Below, one piece after another: positions 55,041-63,503 of a DNA stretch of 64,000 nucleotides. A program made the translations under genes and the position numbers. The notes below the pieces were generated by a model. That model did no database searches. It was not told the origin of the DNA and saw only the letters and a program-made list of their open reading frames with translations. The stretch's first letter is position 1, and each line of letters begins with the position of its first letter. This stretch comes from Paenibacillus sambharensis (GTDB taxonomy: Bacteria > Bacillota > Bacilli > Paenibacillales > Paenibacillaceae): positions 1 to 64,000 of the forward strand of contig NZ_QKRB01000048.1 in the NCBI RefSeq assembly GCF_003233845.1. The letters run 5' to 3'.

Positions 55041-55095
55041 CAAAAAAGTCGCGATACGGCGAAGTAAAATCACTTTTTTCACCGTAAAGGTCGCT
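55041..55095 (-). terminator. Terminator after tatD
   Basis: A bulged minus-strand stem pairing GCGA and ACGGTGAA (55094-55078) with TTCGCCGT and TCGC (55064-55051), followed by GACTTTTTTGCG. A further T-rich element, TCGCTTTTTTCGCG, follows at about 55001-55014. Confidence 0.65.
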
Positions 55096-55121
55096 TTTCC
55101 TAATCTTTTTGCAAGATTTCG

Positions 55122-55886
55122 CTAGAGACCAAACAATTTTTTGGCATTCTCCATCGTGATTTTTTCTATTTCTCCCCTGTTTTTACCTAAGATTGCCGCT
55201 GCTGCGTCCGCTACATAAGCCACGTAAGATGACTCATTTCGTTTGCCGCGATAAGGCTCAGGGGTCAGGTATGGGGAGTCGGTTTCGATCAGCAGCCGGT
55301 CTTCCGGCACCTTGGCAAGCACCTCCTTGGGCACTCTGGCATTCTTGAACGTAACAGGTCCCCCGAAGGAGATATAGAAGTTCATGTCCAGACATTGCTT
55401 GGCCGTTTCCCAGCTTCCCGAGAAACAGTGCATGACCCCTCCCACCTCTTCAGCCTCTTCCTCCTGCAGGATGCGAACCACATCTTCATGAGCATCCCGG
55501 TTATGGATGACAACCGGTTTACCCACCCGCTTGGCCAGCCGGATCTGCTTGCGAAATACCTCATGCTGGACATTCTTGGGTGACGTATCCCAGTGGTAAT
55601 CCAGTCCGATCTCACCAATTGCCACTACCTTGGGGTGGGCGGTTAACCGCTCAATCCAGTCCAAGTCCTCTTCCCTCATATGTATGCTCTCGACGGGGTG
55701 CCAGCCGACAACCGCGTATATAAATTCATACTTCTCTGCCAGCTCTATTGTGGTGGGAATGGTCTCTCTGTCGAAGCCGACATTGACCATAATTTCGACA
55801 CCAGCTTCCCTTGCGCGCTGAATAACAGCTTCCCGGTCATGGTCAAATTTCTTGGAATCCAGATGGGTATGTGTGTCGATTAACAT
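55122..55886 (-). CDS. tatD: TatD-family metal-dependent deoxyribonuclease
   Basis: A TIM-barrel metal hydrolase, 254 residues. Metal-binding HxH is in LIDTHTHLDSKKFD. Further ligands are in GEIGLDYHWDTS (Glu, Asp, His), VIHNRDAHEDV, GVMHCFSGSWE and LIETDSPYLTP. Family members act as 3'-5' DNA/RNA exonucleases. B. subtilis yabD occupies the same place, between metS and yabE; here the upstream neighbour is the HD gene, 35 bp away. Confidence 0.96.
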   Translation of the reverse strand: MLIDTHTHLDSKKFDHDREAVIQRAREAGVEIMVNVGFDRETIPTTIELAEKYEFIYAVVGWHPVESIHMREEDLDWIERLTAHPKVVAIGEIGLDYHWDTSPKNVQHEVFRKQIRLAKRVGKPVVIHNRDAHEDVVRILQEEEAEEVGGVMHCFSGSWETAKQCLDMNFYISFGGPVTFKNARVPKEVLAKVPEDRLLIETDSPYLTPEPYRGKRNESSYVAYVADAAAAILGKNRGEIEKITMENAKKLFGL

Positions 55887-55921
55887 AGGTTTTTGGCTCC
55901 TTTTCTCTGTCGGATTAGCAG

Positions 55922-57211
55922 CTACACGCCAAAAAGTTGTCGAATTTCATCATCTAATTGATTATTATGTTTCAAGAGTTCTTCTTCGGGGTAATAAAGG
56001 TGATACTTGCCTCTATGAAGCCCGGCAATCGACCGGATGATATCCGACTTATCGGATATATCCTCCAGTTGTTCTTTGCTGCCGAGCAGTAGAATAGGCG
56101 CTTTTTCTTCGCCTTCAGAGTTGCCCGGACGGTATACATGATACGGAAGATCAAACGGATAATCAATTTCCAGATGATAGTCCGGGTGAAGACCGATTTT
56201 CTCGAAATTGGCGCGTATCTGTGCATTAAGGGTCTCGTCCATTTGTTCCACCGTTACATATTTATACAATGCCCGATCAATGAACCGCTCACACAGATTG
56301 GCCAGAAGCTGATCCTGCTCATTCATCCATTGGCTGAAGACGGTTTGCACCAGTGCTTCATCCAGCTGAAGATACGCTGCGACGTCCAAATCGTTGCTAA
56401 GCAGCTTCTCCAGCGGCTCCATCATGAATTGAAATGTGTAGGTACCCGCATAAAGCTCCTTCGCTCTGCGAAATATTTGTCTGAGGATTATTTCGGAGCT
56501 GCGGGTGACTGGGTGGAAGTAAACCTGCCAGTACATCTGGTAACGGGACATCAAGTAGTCCTCCACGGCATGCATGCCGCTTTCCTTGACGACAATCTTG
56601 TCGCGGTACGGACGAAGCACACGCAGAATCCGATCCAGATCGAAGGTGCCATAATTAACGCCGGTGTAATAAGCATCCCTTAACAGGTAGTCCATACGGT
56701 CAGCGTCCATCTGGCTTGATACGAGACTGATGACAATTGGTTGAGGGTAAGTTTTGCAGATAACGGATGCCACTTTGGCCGGAAAATCTTCCGATACTGA
56801 ACGAAGCACTCGATTAATCTCTGTATCTTCCATTATAATGCGGCAGGTCCACTCCTCATGATGGGTGTCAAACACATCCTCAATGGAGTGGGAGAAGGGT
56901 CCATGTCCCACATCATGAAGCAGAGAGGCGCATAACGAAACCAGGCGTTCTTCCTCGGGCCAGTCAGGATATTTATTTCGTTCGAATTGCGATATAATCT
57001 TGCGTGTGATTTCATATACACCGAGCGAATGGGAGAACCGGCTGTGCTCCGCTCCATGGAAGGTTAAATAAGAAGTTCCTAGCTGTCTGATTCGCCGTAA
57101 ACGCTGGAATTCTTTCGTATTAATAAGATTCCAGATGGTCTGGTCTTGCACGTAGATATACTTATGTACCGGATCTTTGAATACTTTCTCTTCGGCCAAG
57201 TCATGCCGCAT
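55922..57211 (-). CDS. HD-domain phosphohydrolase (YwfO/dNTPase-like)
   Basis: A 429-residue member of the SAMHD1/deoxyguanosinetriphosphatase-like HD superfamily. Metal ligands are visible in FHGAEHSRFSHSLGVYE, the HD pair in SLLHDVGHGPFSHSIEDV, and the later Asp in SSQMDADRMDYLLRDA. C-terminal helical regions follow (about 230-429). Family members hydrolyse dNTPs or related phosphates; the substrate here is unknown. The ATG at 57211 has GGGGTG about 6 nt upstream; a GTG at 57220 is possible. It occupies the place where B. subtilis has metS and its promoter region is rich in Spo0A-box matches. Confidence 0.92.
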   Translation of the reverse strand: MRHDLAEEKVFKDPVHKYIYVQDQTIWNLINTKEFQRLRRIRQLGTSYLTFHGAEHSRFSHSLGVYEITRKIISQFERNKYPDWPEEERLVSLCASLLHDVGHGPFSHSIEDVFDTHHEEWTCRIIMEDTEINRVLRSVSEDFPAKVASVICKTYPQPIVISLVSSQMDADRMDYLLRDAYYTGVNYGTFDLDRILRVLRPYRDKIVVKESGMHAVEDYLMSRYQMYWQVYFHPVTRSSEIILRQIFRRAKELYAGTYTFQFMMEPLEKLLSNDLDVAAYLQLDEALVQTVFSQWMNEQDQLLANLCERFIDRALYKYVTVEQMDETLNAQIRANFEKIGLHPDYHLEIDYPFDLPYHVYRPGNSEGEEKAPILLLGSKEQLEDISDKSDIIRSIAGLHRGKYHLYYPEEELLKHNNQLDDEIRQLFGV

Positions 57212-57244
57212 ACTTCTCACCCCGCATATAATGGATACTATTAT

Positions 57245-57292
57245 TTCGACAAAAATTCTGTCGACTGCAGTCTTTTGTCGAATAATGTCGAT
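57245..57292. promoter_or_regulatory. Spo0A-box cluster between HD gene and abrB
   Basis: Four matches to TGNCGAA lie within 48 bp: TTCGACA (57245-57251, perfect on the minus strand), TGTCGAC (57259-57265, 6 of 7), TGTCGAA (57276-57282, perfect) and TGTCGAT (57286-57292, 6 of 7). The last two are spaced by 10 bp. The first overlaps a possible HD-gene -35 (minus TTGTCG, then 16 bp, then TATATG at 57234-57229). Confidence 0.7.
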
Positions 57293-57396
57293 CTATCATT
57301 TCCAACCTCCTCCCTCCCGAATTATGGAAATCATGGACGTTTTGTTGAGCACGCCGCACTTTTTACGAAATGTGCATAAAATATCTCATTTTCCTG

Positions 57397-57467
57397 TTGA
57401 CTATTATGGGAATGGTTGGTACTATAGATATTGAGAAAAAAGTAAAACGATGTCGAATAATGTTGAA
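57397..57467 (+). promoter_or_regulatory. abrB promoter and downstream Spo0A operator
   Basis: Plus-strand TTGACT (57397-57402) and TACTAT (57420-57425), 17-bp spacer. Tandem 0A boxes TGTCGAA (57451-57457) and TGTTGAA (57461-57467, 6 of 7), 10 bp apart, lie about 20-35 bp past the start site, the same arrangement by which Spo0A represses abrB in B. subtilis. Confidence 0.85.
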
Positions 57468-57492
57468 CTCATTGAGAGGGGAAAAGATAAAT

Positions 57493-57747
57493 ATGATGAA
57501 ATCTACAGGTATTGTACGTAAAGTTGATGAACTGGGACGGGTTGTTATCCCGATTGAGCTTCGCCGCACACTTGGCATTGGTGAGAAGGATGCTTTGGAG
57601 ATTTACGTGGACGGCGAGCGGATCATGCTCAAAAAATATGAGCCTGCTTGTATCTTCTGCGGTAATGCAGAGAATGTCACGTACTTCAAGGGCAAAATTG
57701 TTTGCAATGAATGTATAACAGAATTGCCTACACCTGTGACAAAATAA
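57493..57747 (+). CDS. abrB: Transition-state regulator AbrB
   Basis: AbrB represses many post-exponential genes during growth. The 84-residue protein has the swapped-hairpin domain MMKSTGIVRKVDELGRVVIP followed by IELRRTLGIGEKDALEIYVD, then the C-terminal part with CIFCG and CNEC cysteine pairs. A longer upstream frame is rejected because it would span the promoter and 0A boxes; GAGGGG lies 11 nt before the ATG at 57493. It is transcribed opposite to its neighbours, as in B. subtilis. Confidence 0.96.
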   Translation: MMKSTGIVRKVDELGRVVIPIELRRTLGIGEKDALEIYVDGERIMLKKYEPACIFCGNAENVTYFKGKIVCNECITELPTPVTK

Positions 57748-57810
57748 GAATTATAGGTTATAATAAGGACACATTCCATTTGTTAATTCTAACCTTTTTA
57801 TACTCCTTGA

Positions 57811-57852
57811 TGCCTTCCTGTGCTAGAACCCGGCCAGGAAGGTCTTTTTTTT
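57811..57852 (+). terminator. Terminator after abrB
   Basis: Plus-strand CCTTCCTG / CCAGGAAGG with a 13-nt loop followed by TCTTTTTTTTTC, about 65 nt past the abrB stop and between convergent abrB and rsmI. Confidence 0.92.
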
Positions 57853-57894
57853 TCTAATCTTCATCTCTCCGGCCGGGTTTTGGCTATCCTCCCT

Positions 57895-58791
57895 TTACGT
57901 ATCCTCCTGCTCTTCGAGCACTCTGCTGTACACATCCCGCTTCGACATTCTGCGATCTGCCGCCGCTTTCTTCATCGCTTCCTTTCGGTCGCCCGACTGC
58001 TCTTCATAATAAGCCACATGTCTGGTCAACGTCCAATCCTTCCAGAAGGCTTGTTCAGCCTGGTCTGGCCGATCGCCTGCAGCCGCTCCGCCTATAACGA
58101 TACAATACTCGCCTTGGGGCGGATGCTCGGCCAGAAACTCCAGGGCTTCTTCCACTGTGCCTCTAGCCACTTCCTCATGGCGTTTGGTCAGCTCCCTTAC
58201 AAGCGCAAGCTCCCGGTTTCCCCACACCTCTCGTACAGCATGCAGGGTCTTGACCAGTCGATGCGGGGATTCATATAACAGCACTGTTGCCTGCTCATAC
58301 TGCAGCTCGGTCAAGAAGGCCTGCAGAGGTTTACGATCTCTTGGAGGAAATCCGGCAAACAGGAACCGTTCCGTTGACTGACCGGAAACAACAAGAGCCG
58401 AGAGCGCTGCGTTGGGCCCCGGAATCGGAACAACCGGAATTTGCTGGCTGATGGCATCCCGCACAAGATCAGCACCAGGATCAGATATCGCAGGCATGCC
58501 TGCGTCACTGACCAGCGCGATCGATTGACCTGCCTGCAGAAGCCGTATCAGTTCAGGTCCACTGTTGTGCTTATTGTGTTCGTGATAGCTGACCAGACGT
58601 GTGGATATCTCAAAGTGAGTCAGCAGCTTCCTTGTCTGTCTCGTATCTTCAGCAGCGATCAGATCCGCTTCACGAAGCGTCCGCACAGCCCGGTAGGTCA
58701 TGTCCTCGAGATTGCCTATAGGTGTTCCTACTATATATAAAGTACCGGCCTGTGAATTCCTCTCACCCGAGAAGCTCTTCTGAACGATCAT
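57895..58791 (-). CDS. rsmI: 16S rRNA 2'-O-ribose C1402 methyltransferase
   Basis: RsmI methylates C1402 of 16S rRNA in the decoding centre. The 298-residue protein has the tetrapyrrole-methylase-like SAM fold: GTLYIVGTPIGNLEDMTYRA, AAEDTRQTRKLL, ALVSDAGMPAISDPGADLV, PIPGPNAALSALVVSG, FAGFPPRDRK and YESPHRLVKTL. AAGGAGG lies 7 nt before the ATG. It overlaps trmN6 by 4 bp. The GIY-YIG gene yazA, which lies between the two in B. subtilis, is absent. Confidence 0.97.
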   Translation of the reverse strand: MIVQKSFSGERNSQAGTLYIVGTPIGNLEDMTYRAVRTLREADLIAAEDTRQTRKLLTHFEISTRLVSYHEHNKHNSGPELIRLLQAGQSIALVSDAGMPAISDPGADLVRDAISQQIPVVPIPGPNAALSALVVSGQSTERFLFAGFPPRDRKPLQAFLTELQYEQATVLLYESPHRLVKTLHAVREVWGNRELALVRELTKRHEEVARGTVEEALEFLAEHPPQGEYCIVIGGAAAGDRPDQAEQAFWKDWTLTRHVAYYEEQSGDRKEAMKKAAADRRMSKRDVYSRVLEEQEDT

Positions 58792-59564
58792 TCCCCTACC
58801 TCCTTCTTACCCACATTTGCCGATCCGTAATAAATCTCCATCAGCTCATCATGGTACTGCTTGTTTTCCTTGTATACAATAAGCGGCTGCAAAATTTTCA
58901 CTTCCGGTTTCGCATCCCTCATCGCTTCAATTAACACCATGTTAGACTCCGAACCCTGGTAGGGATGAACGAAGCGGATGCGCTTGGGCTCCAGCTTAAC
59001 CTGCTTCATATACGTAATAATCTCGATTAGCCGTGTGGGCCGGTGAACCATTGCCACTTTGCCGCCTGATTTCACCAGTCTGGCGCAGGCCGTTACCACA
59101 TCCTCCAGCGTGCAGTGAATCTCATGCCTTGCGATGGCATAATGGCTGTTTGCGTTGGCATCGCCCGTATGAGCCGGCATATAGGGCGGATTGACTGTAA
59201 CTGCATCATACACGCCATATCCGCTGCTGAGGTGAAAGGTTCTGAGATCTCCCTCGTAAACCGTGAGACGGTCTTGCAGTCCATTAAGCTCGATGCTGCG
59301 TCTGGCCATGTCAGCAAGGCGAGGCTGAAGCTCCACAGCATCAATGGAAGCCTTCGTACGTGTCGACATCAGCAGAGGAATGACACCATTACCGCTGCAC
59401 AGGTCAAGGACACGCCCTCTCATCGGGATATGGGCGAACCGGGCCAGCAGTACAGCATCCATGGAGAAGCTGAACACCTCAGGACTCTGGATAATATGCA
59501 GATCATGGGTAAGCAGGTCATCTAACCGTTCAGACGGGTGCAGCTCAATTTGCGGCTCCAACAT
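58788..59564 (-). CDS. trmN6: tRNA1(Val) adenine-37 N6-methyltransferase-like (YabB)
   Basis: A class I SAM methyltransferase of 258 residues. The SAM site is RVLDLCSGNGVIPLLMST, followed by DAVELQPRLADMARRS and the amino-methylating catalytic motif NPPYMP. The family modifies A37 of tRNA-Val1 in E. coli; substrate in this organism is inferred. It is in the conserved yabA-yabB-rsmI order, with a terminator hairpin between it and yabA. Confidence 0.9.
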   Translation of the reverse strand: MLEPQIELHPSERLDDLLTHDLHIIQSPEVFSFSMDAVLLARFAHIPMRGRVLDLCSGNGVIPLLMSTRTKASIDAVELQPRLADMARRSIELNGLQDRLTVYEGDLRTFHLSSGYGVYDAVTVNPPYMPAHTGDANANSHYAIARHEIHCTLEDVVTACARLVKSGGKVAMVHRPTRLIEIITYMKQVKLEPKRIRFVHPYQGSESNMVLIEAMRDAKPEVKILQPLIVYKENKQYHDELMEIYYGSANVGKKEVGE

Positions 59565-59582
59565 ACAATCTCCTTCTTCTGC

Positions 59583-59604
59583 AAAAGAGGACCCCTACGG
59601 GTCC
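59583..59604 (-). terminator. Terminator between yabA and trmN6
   Basis: Minus-strand GGACCC-GTAG-GGGTCC followed by TCTTTTGC, about 20 nt past the yabA stop. The stem is short, so read-through into trmN6-rsmI is likely. Confidence 0.65.
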
Positions 59605-59624
59605 CCAAGTTGTTGTTCATTCAG

Positions 59625-60008
59625 TTACTTGTTCAAAAACGAGAGACAGAACAGGCAGTCGCCCTCTGTTCTTAGGTGACCGTAATAAACATTACAGATA
59701 TGGAACCCTTCGTGATACAGCCTTGCCAGATTGTCGTACCCTTCCCCAACAGGGGACTGGATAAAACCTGCAGGGCCCAATTCCTGCTCGGCTGGATTAA
59801 CAGCCTGCTTACTACGATCCTCATTGGCCGTCTCAGATGTCCCGGCCTTAAGCATCCTGCGGAGCTGCTGATTCTCAAAGCTGAGACGGTTATTCTCTTC
59901 AAGCAGCGTCTTGATCTTAAGTTTCATCTGACCGATTTCCGTATGAAGTTCGCTTATACTTGACTCCAGCTTGTCCATTTGTGCAAAAAGATGATTTTTC
60001 TTCTCCAC
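59625..60008 (-). CDS. yabA: Replication initiation-control protein YabA
   Basis: YabA limits chromosome initiation by binding DnaA and the sliding clamp DnaN. The 127-residue product has an N-terminal coiled coil (about 1-60, leucine heptads through [20 protein letters not shown]), a linker, and the C-terminal zinc domain [20 protein letters not shown] followed by CLFCLSF. The preferred start is GTG at 60008, preceded by GGGGTGGG; an ATG at 60026 is in frame. Confidence 0.95.
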   Translation of the reverse strand: MEKKNHLFAQMDKLESSISELHTEIGQMKLKIKTLLEENNRLSFENQQLRRMLKAGTSETANEDRSKQAVNPAEQELGPAGFIQSPVGEGYDNLARLYHEGFHICNVYYGHLRTEGDCLFCLSFLNK

Positions 60009-60041
60009 TTTCCCACCCCAGAGCATGCACGAAACGATCGT

Positions 60042-60845
60042 TTATTTTACGACAACATCATCAAACGGAAGCTCTTTCGGCTTGCCTCCCGTTTCAAACA
60101 GCTGGACATACACGGTCCGTGAAGAAGCATTAATGCCGGTTACCTTACCTTCCCCTAAGGAGGTAATAACGACTTTGCCTACAGCAGGCAGTTCTTCCCG
60201 GACGCTTTCATAATTATCATGCTCAAACTTCAGGCAGCACATTAACCGGCCGCATAAACCAGATATCTTCGTTGGATTAAGGGATAAGTTCTGGTCCTTG
60301 GCCATCTTGATCGATACCGGCTCAAAATCACCAAGCCAGGACGAACAGCACAGCACACGGCCGCACGGGCCGATTCCGCCAAGCATCTTGGCCTCATCAC
60401 GTACTCCGATTTGCCGAAGCTCAATCCGTGTGCGGAATACGCTGGCCAGATCCTTGACCAGTTCCCGGAAATCCACACGGCCTTCAGCCGTGAAGTAAAA
60501 AATAATTTTATTACGGTCAAACGTGAACTCCACATCAACCAGCTTCATGCGAAGCTTGTGGTCACGTATTTTCTCTATGCATGTTGTAAAAGCATTCTTG
60601 GCAGCGTTCTTGTTCTCTTCCACCACTTTGGCATCGGCATCGCTTGCGATCCGGATGACCTTCTTGAGCGGGAGGACAACATCAGCTTCACCTACCTGCT
60701 TTTGCCCAACAACGACTTTGCCGTATTCGACTCCGCGTGCAGTCTCCACAATGACATGCTGATCGCTTTGAACAGGATGTGTGGCCGGGTCGAAGTAATA
60801 AATTTTGCCTGCTTTCTTGAAGCGGACACCGACTACATTATACAA
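60042..60845 (-). CDS. ricT: Regulatory iron-sulfur complex subunit RicT (YaaT, PSP1 family)
   Basis: RicT belongs to the RicAFT (YlbF-YmcA-YaaT) complex, which promotes mRNA processing by RNase Y and affects Spo0A phosphorelay, competence and biofilm formation. The 267-residue protein has the PSP1 domain (about 30-190) and conserved cysteines in GPCGRVLCCSSWLGDF and GLCGRLMCCLKFEHDNYE. It lies between holB and yabA as in B. subtilis, 4 bp after the holB stop. Confidence 0.95.
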   Translation of the reverse strand: MYNVVGVRFKKAGKIYYFDPATHPVQSDQHVIVETARGVEYGKVVVGQKQVGEADVVLPLKKVIRIASDADAKVVEENKNAAKNAFTTCIEKIRDHKLRMKLVDVEFTFDRNKIIFYFTAEGRVDFRELVKDLASVFRTRIELRQIGVRDEAKMLGGIGPCGRVLCCSSWLGDFEPVSIKMAKDQNLSLNPTKISGLCGRLMCCLKFEHDNYESVREELPAVGKVVITSLGEGKVTGINASSRTVYVQLFETGGKPKELPFDDVVVK

Positions 60846-60849
60846 GGAC

Positions 60850-61827
60850 TTAGCCCTCCTGTATGCTAACTAAGAATTGCTCAAGTGCAAGCTGCGGGGA
60901 TACATGCGCACGGATACGCCTTCCCGCCTCCAGAGCCAGCTCCATATGCCTGACCCACGTCTCGGGAGGACGCTGAAATGCTCGCTTGCTGAGCCAGTCT
61001 GTCTGGTCTATATAAACGAGATCCTGCTTCCTGCCTGCCTGTATATGGAGCAGATCTTTATACCATAATACTAACAAAGCAATAAGCAGATCGGATGAAT
61101 AATCAAGACCTGATTTGAATACCTGTTGGCCTGCTGTCACAATAGCGGACGAGAACCTCTCCAGGCTGTCCTTCCCTAATTGTATCACTACGTTTCTTGT
61201 TTCTGCAAACCCCTCTTGCTGGATAAGCCGGCGGCTTGCGTCAAGACCTGACGCCAATTGTACCGCTGCACGCGCAAGCAGCTCCGGCTGGCCCTCCTGC
61301 AGCAGCTGCTCCAGCATCTCGCTGCGTGATACAGGCAGGAAGGGAACAAGCTGTGCCCGGGACCGAATTGTCGGCAGCACAGCATGACTGTTCTCCGTAA
61401 TCAGGATCGCGACTACAGCAGAGGCAGGCTCCTCAAGAAACTTAAGCAGGCCGTTGGCGGCCTGCAGGGTCATTTTTTCCGCTTGCTCCATAATATAGAC
61501 CTTGCGCTTCGTATTCCCGGCGCGGTAGGACATATCCCGCTGAAGCTCCCGGATCTGATCGATCTTGATGGACGCTCCCTCCGGCACAATACGATGAAGA
61601 TCCGGTTCGTTCCCATGCATAAATTTTCGGCAGGCCAGACACTCTCCGCACGCATCATCGCCAGCCTTCTCACAGAACAGAGCCTGTGCAAAAGCTAGGG
61701 CGGCGGCCTCCCGTCCCGTACCCTGCGGACCACTGAACAAATATGCATGTGACACCTGCTCGCGGCGCAGGGCAGTCTGCAGGATACGCTTTGCCTTGCC
61801 CTGGCCAGGAATGGTTTGAAATGACAT
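60850..61827 (-). CDS. holB: DNA polymerase III delta' subunit
   Basis: A clamp-loader subunit. The 325-residue protein has AYLFSGPQGTGREAAALAFA (a P-loop-like segment with an altered Walker A), a zinc module with cysteines in CEKAGDDACGECLACRKF, VYIMEQAEKMTLQAANGLLK in place of Walker B, and LEEPASAVVAILITEN. The SRC-like motif is SRAQ. It lies 32 bp after yaaR. Confidence 0.95.
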   Translation of the reverse strand: MSFQTIPGQGKAKRILQTALRREQVSHAYLFSGPQGTGREAAALAFAQALFCEKAGDDACGECLACRKFMHGNEPDLHRIVPEGASIKIDQIRELQRDMSYRAGNTKRKVYIMEQAEKMTLQAANGLLKFLEEPASAVVAILITENSHAVLPTIRSRAQLVPFLPVSRSEMLEQLLQEGQPELLARAAVQLASGLDASRRLIQQEGFAETRNVVIQLGKDSLERFSSAIVTAGQQVFKSGLDYSSDLLIALLVLWYKDLLHIQAGRKQDLVYIDQTDWLSKRAFQRPPETWVRHMELALEAGRRIRAHVSPQLALEQFLVSIQEG

Positions 61828-61859
61828 CTCGTTAATCCCTCTCTGTCACCCTTGGAAAC

Positions 61860-62303
61860 TTAATATAACAGGTTGATCAGCATCCCCCTGATTTCGCCCA
61901 TATGACCGAGCAGTGCGATTCGGCCCTGTTCGGACTCAAGCAGCTCTTCTGCCATCTGTACGAGAGCTTCATCAATCTCGTCGAGCAGCTTATACCGTTT
62001 GGTCCGGCCTTTACGGTCCCAGCCTTTGGTTTCCTTCAAACCGACTCCCCGTCTCGCCGTATCCTCTAGGAAGCGCTTGACCATCTCCCGGTACAGCTTA
62101 AGCTCGCGTACCGTCATATGCCGTGCGAGCCGCTCTCCCTGATTATGAATGTCCTGCAGCTTCCGCTGCAGCTCTTCCTGTGTCCGCTGCTTTTCCTGGC
62201 CGCCCATAACGTCCGAGAAGTTCGGCAGCTGTGCGGGCCGGGGCGGCATATCGGTACGAGTCCGGTCCTGGCCAAGCGGCCGGTAGCCTGGATTTATCTT
62301 CAT
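61860..62303 (-). CDS. yaaR: YaaR family protein (DUF327)
   Basis: A 147-residue, mostly helical and highly charged protein. Family stretches are FSDVMGGQEKQRTQEELQRK, MTVRELKLYREMVKRFLEDT and KRYKLLDEIDEALVQMAEEL. The function is not established. A GGGTGTG sequence precedes the ATG at 62303; a TTG six codons upstream is possible. It sits between darA and holB, a conserved placement in Bacillales. Confidence 0.9.
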   Translation of the reverse strand: MKINPGYRPLGQDRTRTDMPPRPAQLPNFSDVMGGQEKQRTQEELQRKLQDIHNQGERLARHMTVRELKLYREMVKRFLEDTARRGVGLKETKGWDRKGRTKRYKLLDEIDEALVQMAEELLESEQGRIALLGHMGEIRGMLINLLY

Positions 62304-62366
62304 GTGTGATCTCACACCCAATTCCCAAGTTGTATTATACCTGTTGCTTATTAGAACTGCAGCTAA

Positions 62367-62750
<384 letters not shown>

Positions 62751-62777
62751 TTATGAAATGGTACCTATTTCTGTTTA

Positions 62778-63431
62778 TTATTTGACACGAAGGTATGAAA
62801 ACCCTTTAATCCGTGCTGCAGTTTCGGTAATAACTTGTAGAAGAACATCGTCAATCATCCGGTTTGCATCCACCTTGATCAGCCGTTCAGGGAATTTCTC
62901 CAGCAGCATAAGGTACCCTTCTCTCACCCGCTCGTGGAAGGATAGTCCCTCCAGATCGAGGCGGTTGATCTCCCGCTGCTTGGCTTCATGAATCCGCTGC
63001 AGTCCCAGCCTAGGATCCACATCCATATACAGCGTCAAATCGGGCATCGCTCCCTCAATTGCAAACCGATTAATGTCCCAAACCTCGTCCATGCCGAGGC
63101 CGCGCGCATGTCCCTGGTAAGCCAGGCTGCTGTCGACAAAACGGTCACAAAGCACGATGCATCCTGATTCCAATGCCGGCAGCACTCTCTCAATTAGATG
63201 CTGTCTTCTTGCTGCAGCATAGAGAAGCGCTTCGGTTCGCGGGTCCATCATCGTATGGACAGGGTCCAGAATAATGGACCGGATTGATTCGGCTATCGGG
63301 ATTCCGCCTGGTTCACGTGTGGTAACCACTTCATAGCCCTGCTGCTCAAGGTAACGGGTGAGCCCTTTGATGACAGTCGTCTTCCCGGCGCCCTCGCCAC
63401 CTTCTATTGTCATGAAGAAACCTTTGCGCAC
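62778..63431 (-). CDS. tmk: Thymidylate kinase
   Basis: Tmk phosphorylates dTMP to dTDP. The 217-residue protein has the P-loop [17 protein letters not shown], the DRX motif in [15 protein letters not shown], the TREPGG segment [14 protein letters not shown], and a lid region near Gln/Arg-rich [10 protein letters not shown]. The start codon is GTG with AGGGG 8 nt upstream. It lies between the yaaO-like decarboxylase gene and darA as in B. subtilis. Confidence 0.97.
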   Translation of the reverse strand: MRKGFFMTIEGGEGAGKTTVIKGLTRYLEQQGYEVVTTREPGGIPIAESIRSIILDPVHTMMDPRTEALLYAAARRQHLIERVLPALESGCIVLCDRFVDSSLAYQGHARGLGMDEVWDINRFAIEGAMPDLTLYMDVDPRLGLQRIHEAKQREINRLDLEGLSFHERVREGYLMLLEKFPERLIKVDANRMIDDVLLQVITETAARIKGFSYLRVK

Positions 63432-63503
63432 TTGTTATACCCCTTTTTGCACCATCTGCTTCTAATCCACTTTAACCTTACCTTAATAATAGCAGAGGCA
63501 TTG

